Counted from the stretch's first letter, positions 20,412-28,316 are shown. The stretch: DNA of 40,341 nt from Actinobacteria bacterium Ga0077541 (GCA_001464995.1 LNEQ01000086.1:1-40341), one strand, 5' to 3'. Notes: a model not told the origin generated them from the letters alone. Numbers and translations are program-made.

Positions 20412-20426
20412 TTCGGTGTACCTAAC
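20412..20426. promoter_or_regulatory. Iron-box-like motif TTCGGTGTACCTAAC
   Basis: Resembles the motifs at 23325 and 23381 (12 of 15 bases shared with the latter) and the right half of the DtxR/IdeR consensus (CTAAC core). It lies in a local AT-rich patch in an otherwise GC-rich spacer, upstream of the 19449-20357 gene and downstream of the SCO1 gene. Confidence 0.45.
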
Positions 20427-20445
20427 AACCGGCCCGGGCCGGCGC

Positions 20446-21054
20446 TCAGCCCCCGGTGAGCTCCCGGATCTGGGCCGAGAGGTCGCTCACCGCGATCGGG
20501 ATGCCGGCCGAGTAGGCGCCGATCTGGCGGCCCTCGTCGTCGATCAGGACGATCCTGGCCGAGTGCGCGGAGACGGTCCTGCCGGGAGGCTGCGCGGCGA
20601 CCTGCCACGCCTTCCAGAGGGGCGCCAGCTCCTTCCGCGAGCCGACGATGTAATCCATCCGGCCCACGAGGTCGTGCCGCTCGAGGAACGCCCGCACCGC
20701 CGCGGGGGTGTCGCCCGGTGGATCGACGCTCACCGCCACGACGTCGATGTCATCGGCGGCGTCGCCCGCCTGATCGAGCGCGAGGGCGATCTCGCGGGCC
20801 GTGCGAGGGCAGATGTCCGGGCACGCGGCGAACAGGAAGGTCACCAGCGCGGGCCGCCCGGCGCGTGGCACCGAGACGGGCGTGCCGTCGTAGCCGGTGC
20901 CGGCGGTGACCGGTGTCGGGGCGGCGGGCAGCTGGGTCAGGCCGGGCGGGCCGGGCGGAGGGCCGCCGGAGGCGGACATCCCCACGACCACGGCGAGCAC
21001 GGCCGCCGCGCCGGCGGTCAGCATCGCGATCAGGACGAGGACGCGCCGGTTCAC
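20446..21054 (-). CDS. SCO1/SenC/PrrC-family copper-binding protein
   Basis: 202 aa, start GTG 21054. An N-terminal membrane anchor (about 5-27) and a short Pro-rich linker lead to a thioredoxin-like domain with the copper ligands C78-x3-C82 (FAACPDICPRT) and His164 (SAHSARIVLID). SCO proteins deliver copper to cytochrome c oxidase CuA or act as thiol oxidoreductases on the outer face of the membrane. It lies 71 bp downstream of efeB on the same strand and may share its transcript. No oxidase genes are in the window, so copper delivery to another target is possible. Confidence 0.9.
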   Translation of the reverse strand: MNRRVLVLIAMLTAGAAAVLAVVVGMSASGGPPPGPPGLTQLPAAPTPVTAGTGYDGTPVSVPRAGRPALVTFLFAACPDICPRTAREIALALDQAGDAADDIDVVAVSVDPPGDTPAAVRAFLERHDLVGRMDYIVGSRKELAPLWKAWQVAAQPPGRTVSAHSARIVLIDDEGRQIGAYSAGIPIAVSDLSAQIRELTGG

Positions 21055-21125
21055 CCGGCCAGGTTACCGCCGCCGGGTCGCGGTCCCGCCGGGCCGGACG
21101 TCCCCGGATCCTCCCCCGGCCGCGA

Positions 21126-22358
21126 TCAGGCCAGCAGGCCCTCCGCAAGGTGCCCGCCGCGCGAGGGGACGCCGGGCAGCGCGAAGAAGAAGCCGCCGCC
21201 CTCGGGGCGGATGTACTCCTCCAGGGGCTCGCCCGTCAGCCGCTTCTGCACCGCCAGGAATCCGTGCTCCAGGCTCCGCTGGTAGCTGACGAAGGCGAGC
21301 CCCTGGTCGAGCTGGCCCGCGCCGTCGTAGCCGCGCGTGTACGAGAAGCCGCGCCGGAGGATCAGGTTGCGGTCGGTGGCACGCGTCCTCGGGTTGGCGA
21401 GCCGGATGTGCGCGTCGAGGGGCGTCACGGCGCCCTCGGGGTCCGACGCGAAGTCGGGGACGTCGGTCTCGTGCTCGGCGCCGAGGGGTGCGCCGGAGGC
21501 CTTGTGGCGGCCCATGATGGCCTCCTGCTCGGCGAGCGGCGCCCGGTCCCAGAACTCCACCAGCATCCGGATGATGCGGACGGCGTGGTACGAGCCGCCG
21601 GCCGTCCAGGCGGGCTCGTCGTCGGCCGGCGAGACCCAGACGTGCCGGGCCAGCAGGGTCGGGTCGGTGGCCAGGTTGGCGGTCCCGTCGAGGAAGCCGA
21701 GAAGGTTGCGCGGCGATCCGGTGCCCCGCCCGCCGGGCGCGGAGGGGCGGTTGTAGCCGTCGATCACCCACCGCAGCGTCAGCGTGCGGCGCGTGCGGCG
21801 CATCAGCTGCCGCAGGGCGAAGATCACCGAGTCGGCGTGCCCCGCCTGCACCGTCAGCAGCAGGTCGCCGTGGCTGCGGTCGGGGTCGAGCCGGTCGTTG
21901 GCCAGGAACGGCATCTCCACGAGCTCACGGGGGCGGCGGGCGGCCAGCCCATGACGGTCGTCGAAGAGGGAGGCGCCCACGCTGACGACGACCGAGAGGT
22001 CGTCGGGGGCCGGCTCGGGCCCGAGGATGCCCGAGTCGACCGGCGGATAGGCGGGATCGCGCACCTCGAGGGGCCGGCCGGACATGAGCCCCGCGATCTC
22101 GTCGGTGAGGTCACGGAACATCCCGGCCAGCTCGGCTCGGTCGCGTGCGAGCACCGTGAACGAAGCCATCAGGCCCTGGGCCGGAGAGGGCTGCACGGCG
22201 ATGCCCGTCTGGTGGCGGCCGTGGAACGCCACGAAGCCGGGCTGCCGCGCTCCTGCCGGCGAGCGCCCCTCGGCGCACCCCGCGACGAGGGCGCCACCGC
22301 CGGCGGCGAGGACGCCCGCGCCCGCGAGGAAGCGGCGGCGTGAGATGGACTCCGCCAT
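21126..22358 (-). CDS. efeB: Dyp-type peroxidase EfeB (Tat-exported)
   Basis: 410 aa from ATG 22358. A twin-arginine signal (SRRRFLAG, residues 6-13, followed by an Ala/Gly-rich hydrophobic stretch) indicates export with bound haem. The Dyp hallmark LLGFLDGT and the late RRGFSYTRGYDGAGQLDQG block, which should carry catalytic residues, are present, along with FFFALPGV near the end. EfeB acts with EfeO outside the membrane, oxidising ferrous iron and, as reported for the family, releasing iron from haem. It lies 8 bp after efeO in the same operon. An upstream open frame to 22475 overlaps efeO and is not needed. Confidence 0.95.
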   Translation of the reverse strand: MAESISRRRFLAGAGVLAAGGGALVAGCAEGRSPAGARQPGFVAFHGRHQTGIAVQPSPAQGLMASFTVLARDRAELAGMFRDLTDEIAGLMSGRPLEVRDPAYPPVDSGILGPEPAPDDLSVVVSVGASLFDDRHGLAARRPRELVEMPFLANDRLDPDRSHGDLLLTVQAGHADSVIFALRQLMRRTRRTLTLRWVIDGYNRPSAPGGRGTGSPRNLLGFLDGTANLATDPTLLARHVWVSPADDEPAWTAGGSYHAVRIIRMLVEFWDRAPLAEQEAIMGRHKASGAPLGAEHETDVPDFASDPEGAVTPLDAHIRLANPRTRATDRNLILRRGFSYTRGYDGAGQLDQGLAFVSYQRSLEHGFLAVQKRLTGEPLEEYIRPEGGGFFFALPGVPSRGGHLAEGLLA

Positions 22359-22366
22359 CGCGGTCC

Positions 22367-23275
22367 CTACGAGAGCCCCAGCACGCCGGGAACCAGCGCG
22401 AGGTCCTCCGAGAGGCCCGCGAGCTGACCCTTCATCGTGTCGATCCGCGCCTGCGTCACGGTCGTCCGGGGGCACAGGTCCGGCGCCGGGTACTCGTCGT
22501 TCTCCTGGCAGAAGAGGACGTAGCCGTCGCCCTCCTCCAGCGCCTCGAGGCTCGCGTCGAGGTCGTCGAAGCCGCTCTCGATGCGCGCGAGCAGCTCCGG
22601 ATCGGCCTTCTGGAGGGCGGGATCGAGCAGCTCGATGATCTTCTCGGCGCCCTCGACGTTGGCCGCGAAGTCCCAGAGGTCCGTCTTGGAGTAGCGATCC
22701 TCCTCGCCGGTGATCTTGCCGGCGGAGACCTCCTGGATCAGCTCCGAGGCGCCGAGGGCCATCGCGGCCGGTGGGATCTCGAGCTGGGAGACACCCGCCC
22801 GCAACGCGGCGAGGTCGCGGTCGAGCCGGCTCGCGAAGCGGGCGGCGCCGGCTGTGGTGCCCTGCTCCCAGAGGATGTACTCCAGGCGGTGCCAGCCGGT
22901 GAAGTCCGGGTCGTCGGGTCCGGCGAAGGCGTCGACGCGCGAATCGACGGCGCCGTCGCTCGCCTCGATCAGGCCGGCGATCGGCTCGATCCGCTCCCAG
23001 GGCTCGCGGCTCGGTGCGTAGGCGGCCCTGGCGGCGGCCAGACGACCGGCGCGGACCGCGTCGGTGAAGACCGTGGTGCGCGCGACGATCTGATCGGTCT
23101 GCTCGGCGACGTACTCCTGATAACCGGCGACCGCCGCCCGGACGAGCGCGTCGTCGGGCGAGGGGCCGGTGGCGGACGTGCCGGTGGCCGGGGCGTCGGC
23201 ACCGTCGTCCCCGCAGCCTGCGGCCAGGGCGAGCGGGACGGCGGCGAGCAGGACGATCAGGAACGCGCGGCGCAT
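22367..23275 (-). CDS. efeO: Iron uptake lipoprotein EfeO (M75/imelysin domain)
   Basis: 302 aa. A lipoprotein signal (LAAGC, Cys21) and a short linker precede an imelysin-like M75 helical domain (about 40-295) with the conserved HxxE motif (H129-R-L-E132 in GWHRLEYILWEQG) and SKTDLWDFAANVEGAEKII. EfeO is the periplasmic/extracellular iron-binding partner of EfeB. No cupredoxin domain is present, so this is the short form. Start ATG 23275 has GGAGG at ideal spacing. It diverges from the haem uptake operon; the permease efeU is not adjacent. Confidence 0.93.
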   Translation of the reverse strand: MRRAFLIVLLAAVPLALAAGCGDDGADAPATGTSATGPSPDDALVRAAVAGYQEYVAEQTDQIVARTTVFTDAVRAGRLAAARAAYAPSREPWERIEPIAGLIEASDGAVDSRVDAFAGPDDPDFTGWHRLEYILWEQGTTAGAARFASRLDRDLAALRAGVSQLEIPPAAMALGASELIQEVSAGKITGEEDRYSKTDLWDFAANVEGAEKIIELLDPALQKADPELLARIESGFDDLDASLEALEEGDGYVLFCQENDEYPAPDLCPRTTVTQARIDTMKGQLAGLSEDLALVPGVLGLS

Positions 23276-23324
23276 GGAGCCTCCGGATGGCTGGCGACGG
23301 TCGGGTCTCTAACGGAAACGCACA

Positions 23325-23339
23325 TTAGGTTAGCCAAAC
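23325..23339. promoter_or_regulatory. DtxR/IdeR-like iron box, TTAGGTTAGCCAAAC
   Basis: Matches the IdeR consensus TTAGGTTAGSCTAACCTAA perfectly over the first 11 bases and at 14 of 19 overall. It lies 50 bp upstream of efeO. Confidence 0.6.
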
Positions 23340-23380
23340 ACTGAGGGGAAGGTCATCCGAATCAGTATCCGACTTGGATA

Positions 23381-23395
23381 TTTGGTACACCTAAC
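23381..23395. promoter_or_regulatory. Iron-box-like motif TTTGGTACACCTAAC
   Basis: Shares 11 of 14 bases with the reverse complement of the box at 23325 (TTTGGCTAACCTAA) and the CCTAAC end of the IdeR site. About 87 bp upstream of the DUF3386 gene. Weaker match to the published consensus than the first box. Confidence 0.45.
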
Positions 23396-23481
23396 TATTT
23401 TTCTTCGGTGACCCTTGCAATTGGCGGTCGACATGGTGGAGGGTTCCGGCCGTCCGCACCCACCGACACCGGAGACGAGCC

Positions 23482-24153
23482 GTGGCCGTAGCCGACCTGC
23501 TCCGCCGCGACGAGGCCGACGCCCTCGTGCGCGACGCCCACCTGAACGTCCATCGCCACCCGGCCGGTTTCCCCGGCTTCGAAGCCCGCCTACGGCTGAG
23601 CGTCGAGGACGCGGTCTCGGTGGGCCGGGTGACGGTCCGTCCCGGCTCCCCGCCCGAGATCACGATCGTCGCCGACGCGGACGACCGCGACTGGGTGGCG
23701 CAGGAGCTCTCCTCGATGGCGACGCACCGCGCCCACCGCGCCTACGAGGACGGCGACGGCCGGTTCGACAAGGACCTCGCGGGGCCCGAGGGGCCCTTCG
23801 GGCGCCTCGTGCACATGGCTGACCCGATGCTCTCGACCTACCGGATCGAGAACGGGCACATCACCCGGATCGGGCGCACCATCCCGCCGGGGCGCCTGTC
23901 GATCGTCATCCAGGACCAGGTCGCGGCTCCGGACGGCCGGTCCGTGGCCACGCACTTCACGGTCCTCGTGCAGGACGAGGAATCGGGCGCCATCCTGACC
24001 GCCGACGTCTACCGCGACGCGTACGCGGTCCACGACGCGGTCCTCCTGCCGGCGCGGCGGCGTGTCGTCAGCCTCTCGCCGGGCGGATCGCGGACGCGCG
24101 AGCTGACCCTCGAGCACCACCGCGTGCTCCGCGCCGACGAGGTCACGGCATGA
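23482..24153 (+). CDS. DUF3386-family protein, first gene of the haem uptake operon
   Basis: 223 aa, start GTG 23482 with GGAGACGAG upstream. The pattern is that of DUF3386: an N-terminal helix (ADLLRRDEADALVRDAH), a beta-rich body, the THRAHRAYEDGDGRFDKDL block in the middle and a C-terminal VLLPARRRVVSL. No signal peptide, so probably cytoplasmic. DUF3386 has no established biochemical role. Here it is coupled by ATGA to hmuT, which suggests involvement in haem or iron handling after uptake; this is inference from position. Confidence 0.75.
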   Translation: MAVADLLRRDEADALVRDAHLNVHRHPAGFPGFEARLRLSVEDAVSVGRVTVRPGSPPEITIVADADDRDWVAQELSSMATHRAHRAYEDGDGRFDKDLAGPEGPFGRLVHMADPMLSTYRIENGHITRIGRTIPPGRLSIVIQDQVAAPDGRSVATHFTVLVQDEESGAILTADVYRDAYAVHDAVLLPARRRVVSLSPGGSRTRELTLEHHRVLRADEVTA

Positions 24154-25115
24154 GGCGGCTCACCCTCTGGCTGGCCGCCGTCGCCGGCGCGGTGGCGCTC
24201 AGCCCCCCGGCTCTCGCCCCCGGCTCCGGCGCCGCGGTGGCGGCGCCCGCCGTCGAGAGGGCTCCGGTCATGCCCACGCGCGTGCGCGGCGTGGACGGTC
24301 GGCGCATGGTCATCCGCAGCGCCGCGCGGATCGTGTCGCTGAACGGCGACCTCACCGAGACGATCTACGCCCTCGGGCTCGGGAGGAACCTGGTCGGGGT
24401 CGACACCAGCGCCACCTACCCGGCTGCCGCCGGGGCGATCGCCTCGGTCGGCTACCAGCGCCAGCTCAACGCGGAGGGGATCCTCGCCCTCTCCCCGACG
24501 GTCGTGATCGGCAGCACCCTCGCGGGCCCCGCACCCGTGATCGCGCAGCTGAAGGCCGCCGGGGTCCCGACGATCATCATCCCCGAGGACGACCGGCTGA
24601 GCGCGCCGATGAGCAAGATCAGGAGCGTCGCGAGGATCCTCGGCGTCCCCCGCCGGGGGCGCGTTCTCGCAGACCGCACGCAGCGGCAGATCCGGGCCCA
24701 GTCGCTGCGGGCCGCGAGGGCCGCTCGAGGCCGGGCCAAGCCGCGCGTGGCCTTCCTCTACCTCCGCGGGCCGCGGGTGCAGATGATCGGCGGGCTCGGC
24801 TCCCGGTCGAACATCATCATCCGGCTCGCCCGTGGAACGGACGCGGGCGCCGAGACCGGTATCACCGGCTACCGGCAGCTCACCGCCGAGGCGCTCATCG
24901 GAGCGCGGCCCGACGTGCTGGTGGTGCCGCAGGCCGGCCTGGAGTCGGTCGGAGGGATCGACGGGCTGCTCCGCATCCCGGGTGTCGCGCAGACGGCGGC
25001 CGGGCGGAACCGCCGCGTGATCGCCTTCGACGACCAGCTGCTGCTCGGACTGGGGCCGCGTACGGGATCGGCCATCCGCAAGCTCGCGGCGGGCCTCTAC
25101 CCGGGCGCCGTGTGA
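24150..25115 (+). CDS. hmuT: Haem ABC transporter substrate-binding protein (HmuT-like)
   Basis: 321 aa. Signal peptide (about 1-32) without a clear lipobox, then a class III periplasmic-binding fold: RIVSLNGDLTETIYALGLG near 62, GVDTSATYPAA, then VGYQRQLNAEGILALSPTVV and a C-terminal lobe (RQLTAEALIGARPDVLVV). The conserved TYP and SVGYQRQLNAEGILAL features match haem-binding HmuT/BhuT proteins. It should bind haem outside the membrane and deliver it to HmuU. ATG 24150 overlaps the previous stop by 4 bp and its own stop overlaps hmuU by GTGA. Confidence 0.88.
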   Translation: MRRLTLWLAAVAGAVALSPPALAPGSGAAVAAPAVERAPVMPTRVRGVDGRRMVIRSAARIVSLNGDLTETIYALGLGRNLVGVDTSATYPAAAGAIASVGYQRQLNAEGILALSPTVVIGSTLAGPAPVIAQLKAAGVPTIIIPEDDRLSAPMSKIRSVARILGVPRRGRVLADRTQRQIRAQSLRAARAARGRAKPRVAFLYLRGPRVQMIGGLGSRSNIIIRLARGTDAGAETGITGYRQLTAEALIGARPDVLVVPQAGLESVGGIDGLLRIPGVAQTAAGRNRRVIAFDDQLLLGLGPRTGSAIRKLAAGLYPGAV

Positions 25116-26257
25116 GTCCGACCGAGGTGGGCACCCGCCCACCGGGAGCCCCGGCTGACGCACTCGGCAGAGCGTCCGCCGACGGCCCCCGCGGAGCGGC
25201 CCGGGCAGCCCTCGCCCGCGCCGCCCGGCGCAGCCGAGCGCCAGGGGTGACCCTGGCGCTCGCGCTCTGCGTCGCCGCATGCCTCGTCGTGAACGTCGCC
25301 CTCGGCGCGATCGCCATCCACCCCTGGGCCGTCGTCGGGGTCATCGGGGACCACCTCGGCGTCGGGGTCGGCGGCGTCGCGACGCTCGAGGAGGACGCGG
25401 TCATCTGGCAGATCCGCATGCCGCGCGCCCTCCTGGCGCTGCTCGTCGGCGCCGGGCTCGGCATCGCGGGGGCGGCCCTTCAGGGCATCTTCCGCAACCC
25501 CCTCGCCGACCCGGGCCTGATCGGGATATCGGGCGGGGCCTCCGTCGGTGCCGCCGCCGGCATCGTCCTCGGGGTGGGCGCCCTGGGCGCCACGGCCCTG
25601 CCGCTGCTCGCTGCGGTGGGAGGGGTGGTCGCCGCGGGCGTCGTCTACGCGCTGGCCCGCCACGAGGGCCGCACCGACGTCGTGACCCTGCTGCTGACGG
25701 GCCTCGCGGTCAACGCGATCGGCGCGGCCGCCGTCGGCTACCTGACCTTCGCCGCCGACGAGGACCAGCTCCAGGACATCGTCTTCTGGATGCTGGGCAG
25801 CCTCGGCGGCGCGACCTGGGAGACCGTGCGGGTCGTGCTGCCCTTCGTGCTGGCCGGACTCGTCGGCATCCCGCTCTTCGCGCGGGCGCTGAACCTGCTG
25901 ACGCTCGGCGAGCGCGAGGCGGCGCACCTGGGCGTGTCGACCGAGCGCACGCGGCTGGTCCTCATCCTCCTCTGCGCCCTGTGCGCCGGAGGGGCGGTCG
26001 CCGCGGCCGGAGTGATCAGCTTCATCGGGCTGATCGTGCCCCACCTGGTCCGGCTCGCCGCCGGCCCCGACCACCACGTGGTGCTGCCCGCGAGCGCCCT
26101 CGGGGGCGCGGCGCTGCTGCTGCTGGCCGACCTGGGCGCGCGGACCCTGGTCGTGCCCCAGGAGATGCCGCTCGGGATCCTGACCGGCCTGCTCGGCGGA
26201 CCGTTCTTCCTCTGGCTCCTGCACCGCAACCGGCGTGAGCACGGGGACTGGGGATGA
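25112..26257 (+). CDS. hmuU: Haem ABC transporter permease (HmuU-like, FecCD family)
   Basis: 381 aa, GTG 25112 overlapping hmuT. A 45-residue Ala/Arg/Pro-rich cytoplasmic leader precedes about nine to ten membrane helices. FecCD signatures are present: RMPRALLALLVGAGLGIAGA, FRNPLADPGLIGISGGASVG and AAGVISFIGLIVPHLVRL. It forms the channel for haem import, paired with the ATPase downstream. The family also carries siderophores and cobalamin, but neighbours and HmuT similarity favour haem. Overlaps hmuV by ATGA. Confidence 0.92.
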   Translation: MSPTEVGTRPPGAPADALGRASADGPRGAARAALARAARRSRAPGVTLALALCVAACLVVNVALGAIAIHPWAVVGVIGDHLGVGVGGVATLEEDAVIWQIRMPRALLALLVGAGLGIAGAALQGIFRNPLADPGLIGISGGASVGAAAGIVLGVGALGATALPLLAAVGGVVAAGVVYALARHEGRTDVVTLLLTGLAVNAIGAAAVGYLTFAADEDQLQDIVFWMLGSLGGATWETVRVVLPFVLAGLVGIPLFARALNLLTLGEREAAHLGVSTERTRLVLILLCALCAGGAVAAAGVISFIGLIVPHLVRLAAGPDHHVVLPASALGGAALLLLADLGARTLVVPQEMPLGILTGLLGGPFFLWLLHRNRREHGDWG

Positions 26258-27045
26258 TCCCCGCCGCCCTGGAGGCCGTGGACCTCAGCCACCGGATCGG
26301 CGTGCGGACGCTGGTCGACGGCGTCGACCTGACCGTCCGCTGCGGTGAGGTGGTCGGCCTGGTGGGGCCCAACGGCGCCGGCAAGTCGACCCTGCTGGGG
26401 CTGCTGGCGGGCGACCTATCGCCGAGCGCCGGAGAGGTGCGGCTCGGCGGCGCGCCCCTGCGCGGACGCTCGGCGCGGTCGCTCGCCCGCGCCCGGGCGG
26501 TCCTTCCCCAGCGCACCGTCCTGCGCTTCGGCTTCACGGCGCGGGAGGTGGTGGCGATGGGTCGCAGCCCCCACGGCCGGGGCGTCGCCGGCCTGGGGGC
26601 GCGCGACCACGACGTCGTGGACGCGCAGATGCGGCGCGCGGACGTCGCCGAGCTCGCCGGGCGGCGCTTCCCGACGCTCTCGGGCGGGGAGGCGGCGCGG
26701 GTCAACCTCGCCCGCGTGCTGGCCCAGGAGACGCCCGTCCTGCTCCTCGACGAGCCCACGGCGGCCCTCGATCTGCGCCACCAGGAGCTCGTGATGGATC
26801 TGGTGCGCGAGCTCGCCGGCGAGGGCGCCGCCGTGGTCGTCGTGCTCCACGACCTGAACCTGGCCGCCGCGCACTGCGATCGCATCGGGCTCATGCGCGA
26901 GGGGCGCCTCGTCGCGTGCGCCCCGCCCTGGGAGGCGCTGACGCGGGCGCGCGTCGGCGAGGTCTTCGATCAGGACGTCGTCGTCACGCGGCACCCCGCC
27001 CGCGACCGCCCGCTCGTCGTCGCCGCGCCGGGGGTCTCGGGCTAG
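26254..27045 (+). CDS. hmuV: Haem ABC transporter ATP-binding protein (HmuV-like)
   Basis: 263 aa. Walker A GPNGAGKSTL (about 38-47), Q-loop (LPQRTVLRFGFTAREVV), ABC signature LSGGEAARVNLARVL, Walker B VLLLDEPTAALD and switch His (VVVLHDLNLAA) are all intact. It powers haem import through HmuU at the inner face of the membrane. Its TAG stop (27043-27045) lies inside the left terminal repeat of the palindromic element that fills the gap to fliR. Confidence 0.93.
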   Translation: MIPAALEAVDLSHRIGVRTLVDGVDLTVRCGEVVGLVGPNGAGKSTLLGLLAGDLSPSAGEVRLGGAPLRGRSARSLARARAVLPQRTVLRFGFTAREVVAMGRSPHGRGVAGLGARDHDVVDAQMRRADVAELAGRRFPTLSGGEAARVNLARVLAQETPVLLLDEPTAALDLRHQELVMDLVRELAGEGAAVVVVLHDLNLAAAHCDRIGLMREGRLVACAPPWEALTRARVGEVFDQDVVVTRHPARDRPLVVAAPGVSG

Positions 27046-27189
27046 TGGAGCGTCAACCGACCTTCGCCGGGTTCTGGCTCGCTGCGAATCATCGCGGATG
27101 CTGCGTCCTCGGTCGAACGCATAGCCTCAGCTATGCGAGCGGGATTTTCGCGGCCAGAACACCAGCAACGTTGGTGGACGCTCCACTAG
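27042..27189. repeat. Palindromic element with perfect 13-bp terminal inverted repeats between hmuV and fliR
   Basis: Ends CTAGTGGAGCGTC (27042-27054) and GACGCTCCACTAG (27177-27189) are exact reverse complements; similarity continues inward (25 of 33 bases including TTCTGG at both ends). A central hairpin has an 8-bp stem, CGCATAGC (27118-27125) and GCTATGCG (27130-27137), with loop CTCA. The outermost CTAG at each end contains the stop codons of both convergent genes, hmuV and fliR. It shares an identical 18-bp block (27082-27099, reversed) and the same hairpin plan with the element at 34982-35149. It could serve as a bidirectional terminator; the TIR organisation suggests a MITE-like repeat. 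Confidence 0.8.
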
Positions 27190-27974
27190 CCCCCTCCGAC
27201 CGCCCGCATCATCTCCGAGACGTCGGAGAACATCTGGTTGGTCAGCGAGTTGGTGAGGCCGATCAGCGAGGGCAGCAGGATCGCGGTACCCGCGAGGGCG
27301 ACGATGATCTTGAGCGGCAGGCCGACGATGAAGATGTTCATCTGGGGCACCGAGCGCGAGATCACGCCGAGCGTGACGTCGGTGATCAGCAGGGCGCCGA
27401 TGATCGGCGCGGCGATCTGGACCACGACGAGCAGGATGTCGTCGGCCTGGGCCAGCACCCCCACGACCAGGGCGTTGAGGTCGGGGGTGGCGAGCGGGGG
27501 TGCCAGGGTGAAGCTGCGGACGACGCCGGCCACCAGGAGCTGGTGCCCGCCCATCGCGAGGAACGCGGCGACGGCGATGAGGTTGTACCAGCGGCCGAGG
27601 ATCGAGGTGCTGACGTTGGCGCTCGGATCGAAGGTCTGCGCGATGGCGAAGCCGGCGGTGATGTCGATGAACGAGCCTGCCGTCTGGAACGCGGCGAAGA
27701 GGAACTGCGCGACCAGGCCGAAGGCGAAGCCGATCAGCGCCTCCTTCACCGCGAGCGTCGCGAAGGCCAGCAGCCCCTCGGGGACCACGCCGCCCTCGGC
27801 GGACACGATCGGCAGGGTGATGTAGCTGATGATGATCACGAGGCCGGCCTTGACCCGGGTCGGGATCACCCGGGAGCTGAACACCGGCGCCACCACCAGC
27901 ATGGCCGACAGGCGGGTGGCGATCAGCATGAACAGGGCGGCCTGCGGCGCGAGCTGCGCGAGGAACTGGTCCAC
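27186..27974 (-). CDS. fliR: Flagellar export apparatus protein FliR
   Basis: 262 aa, start GTG 27974, with about six hydrophobic helices. Typical FliR segments: LATRLSAMLVVAPVFSS-like start (ATRLSAMLVVAPVFSSRVIP), FVLGLVAQ-like AFGLVAQFLFAAFQTAGSFID and NIFIVGLPLKIIVALAGTA. FliR is part of the export gate core with FliP and FliQ in the membrane. Follows fliQ by 49 bp. Its stop lies within the terminal repeat of the palindromic element. In Bacillus flhB follows directly; here a 9-kb block intervenes. Confidence 0.94.
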   Translation of the reverse strand: MDQFLAQLAPQAALFMLIATRLSAMLVVAPVFSSRVIPTRVKAGLVIIISYITLPIVSAEGGVVPEGLLAFATLAVKEALIGFAFGLVAQFLFAAFQTAGSFIDITAGFAIAQTFDPSANVSTSILGRWYNLIAVAAFLAMGGHQLLVAGVVRSFTLAPPLATPDLNALVVGVLAQADDILLVVVQIAAPIIGALLITDVTLGVISRSVPQMNIFIVGLPLKIIVALAGTAILLPSLIGLTNSLTNQMFSDVSEMMRAVGGG

Positions 27975-28023
27975 GCCTACCGCCCGTCGCCCCGCGGCGC
28001 CCGCGCACGCCCCGGGCGGGACA

Positions 28024-28296
28024 TTAGTTGCGGCCGATCGCCGGGATGCCGCTCCAGAGCTCGATCGTGAACCCGAGCATCGTGTTGAGCATCCACGGGC
28101 CGGCCACCACGATCACGACGACCGTCGCGAGGATCTTCGGGATGAACGTGAGCGTGGGCTCCTGGAGCTGCGTGACGGCCTGGAAGATCGAGACCAGCAA
28201 GCCCACGAGCAGGCTCACCCCGAGCACCGGCATCGAGATCTGCAGCGTCAGCCACATCGTGCGGGCGCCGATCTCCATGATCTGGCTCTGGTCCAT
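28024..28296 (-). CDS. fliQ: Flagellar export apparatus protein FliQ
   Basis: 90 aa with two membrane helices (about 17-36 and 54-74): MDQSQIMEIGARTMWLTL, LLVGLLVSIFQAVTQLQEPT and LTFIPKILATVVVIV, all characteristic of FliQ. The start ATG 28296 has GGAG with a CTAG spacer. Lies between fliP (20 bp upstream) and fliR. Normal length. Confidence 0.95.
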   Translation of the reverse strand: MDQSQIMEIGARTMWLTLQISMPVLGVSLLVGLLVSIFQAVTQLQEPTLTFIPKILATVVVIVVAGPWMLNTMLGFTIELWSGIPAIGRN

Positions 28297-28316
28297 CTAG
28301 CTCTCCGTCCCGGGCG

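Larger units (their letters stand above)
23276..23481. promoter_or_regulatory. Divergent promoter region for efeO-efeB and the haem uptake operon
   Basis: 206 bp, much more AT-rich than its surroundings between about 23310 and 23410. Contains two iron-box-like motifs in opposite orientation (listed separately). The plus-strand operon starts after GGAGACGAG at 23471-23479. No coding frame of note. Confidence 0.7.

Noticed and set aside
27046-27185. Small coding gene between hmuV and fliR
   Set aside because: The gap is an inverted repeat with a central hairpin; no frame has coding character.
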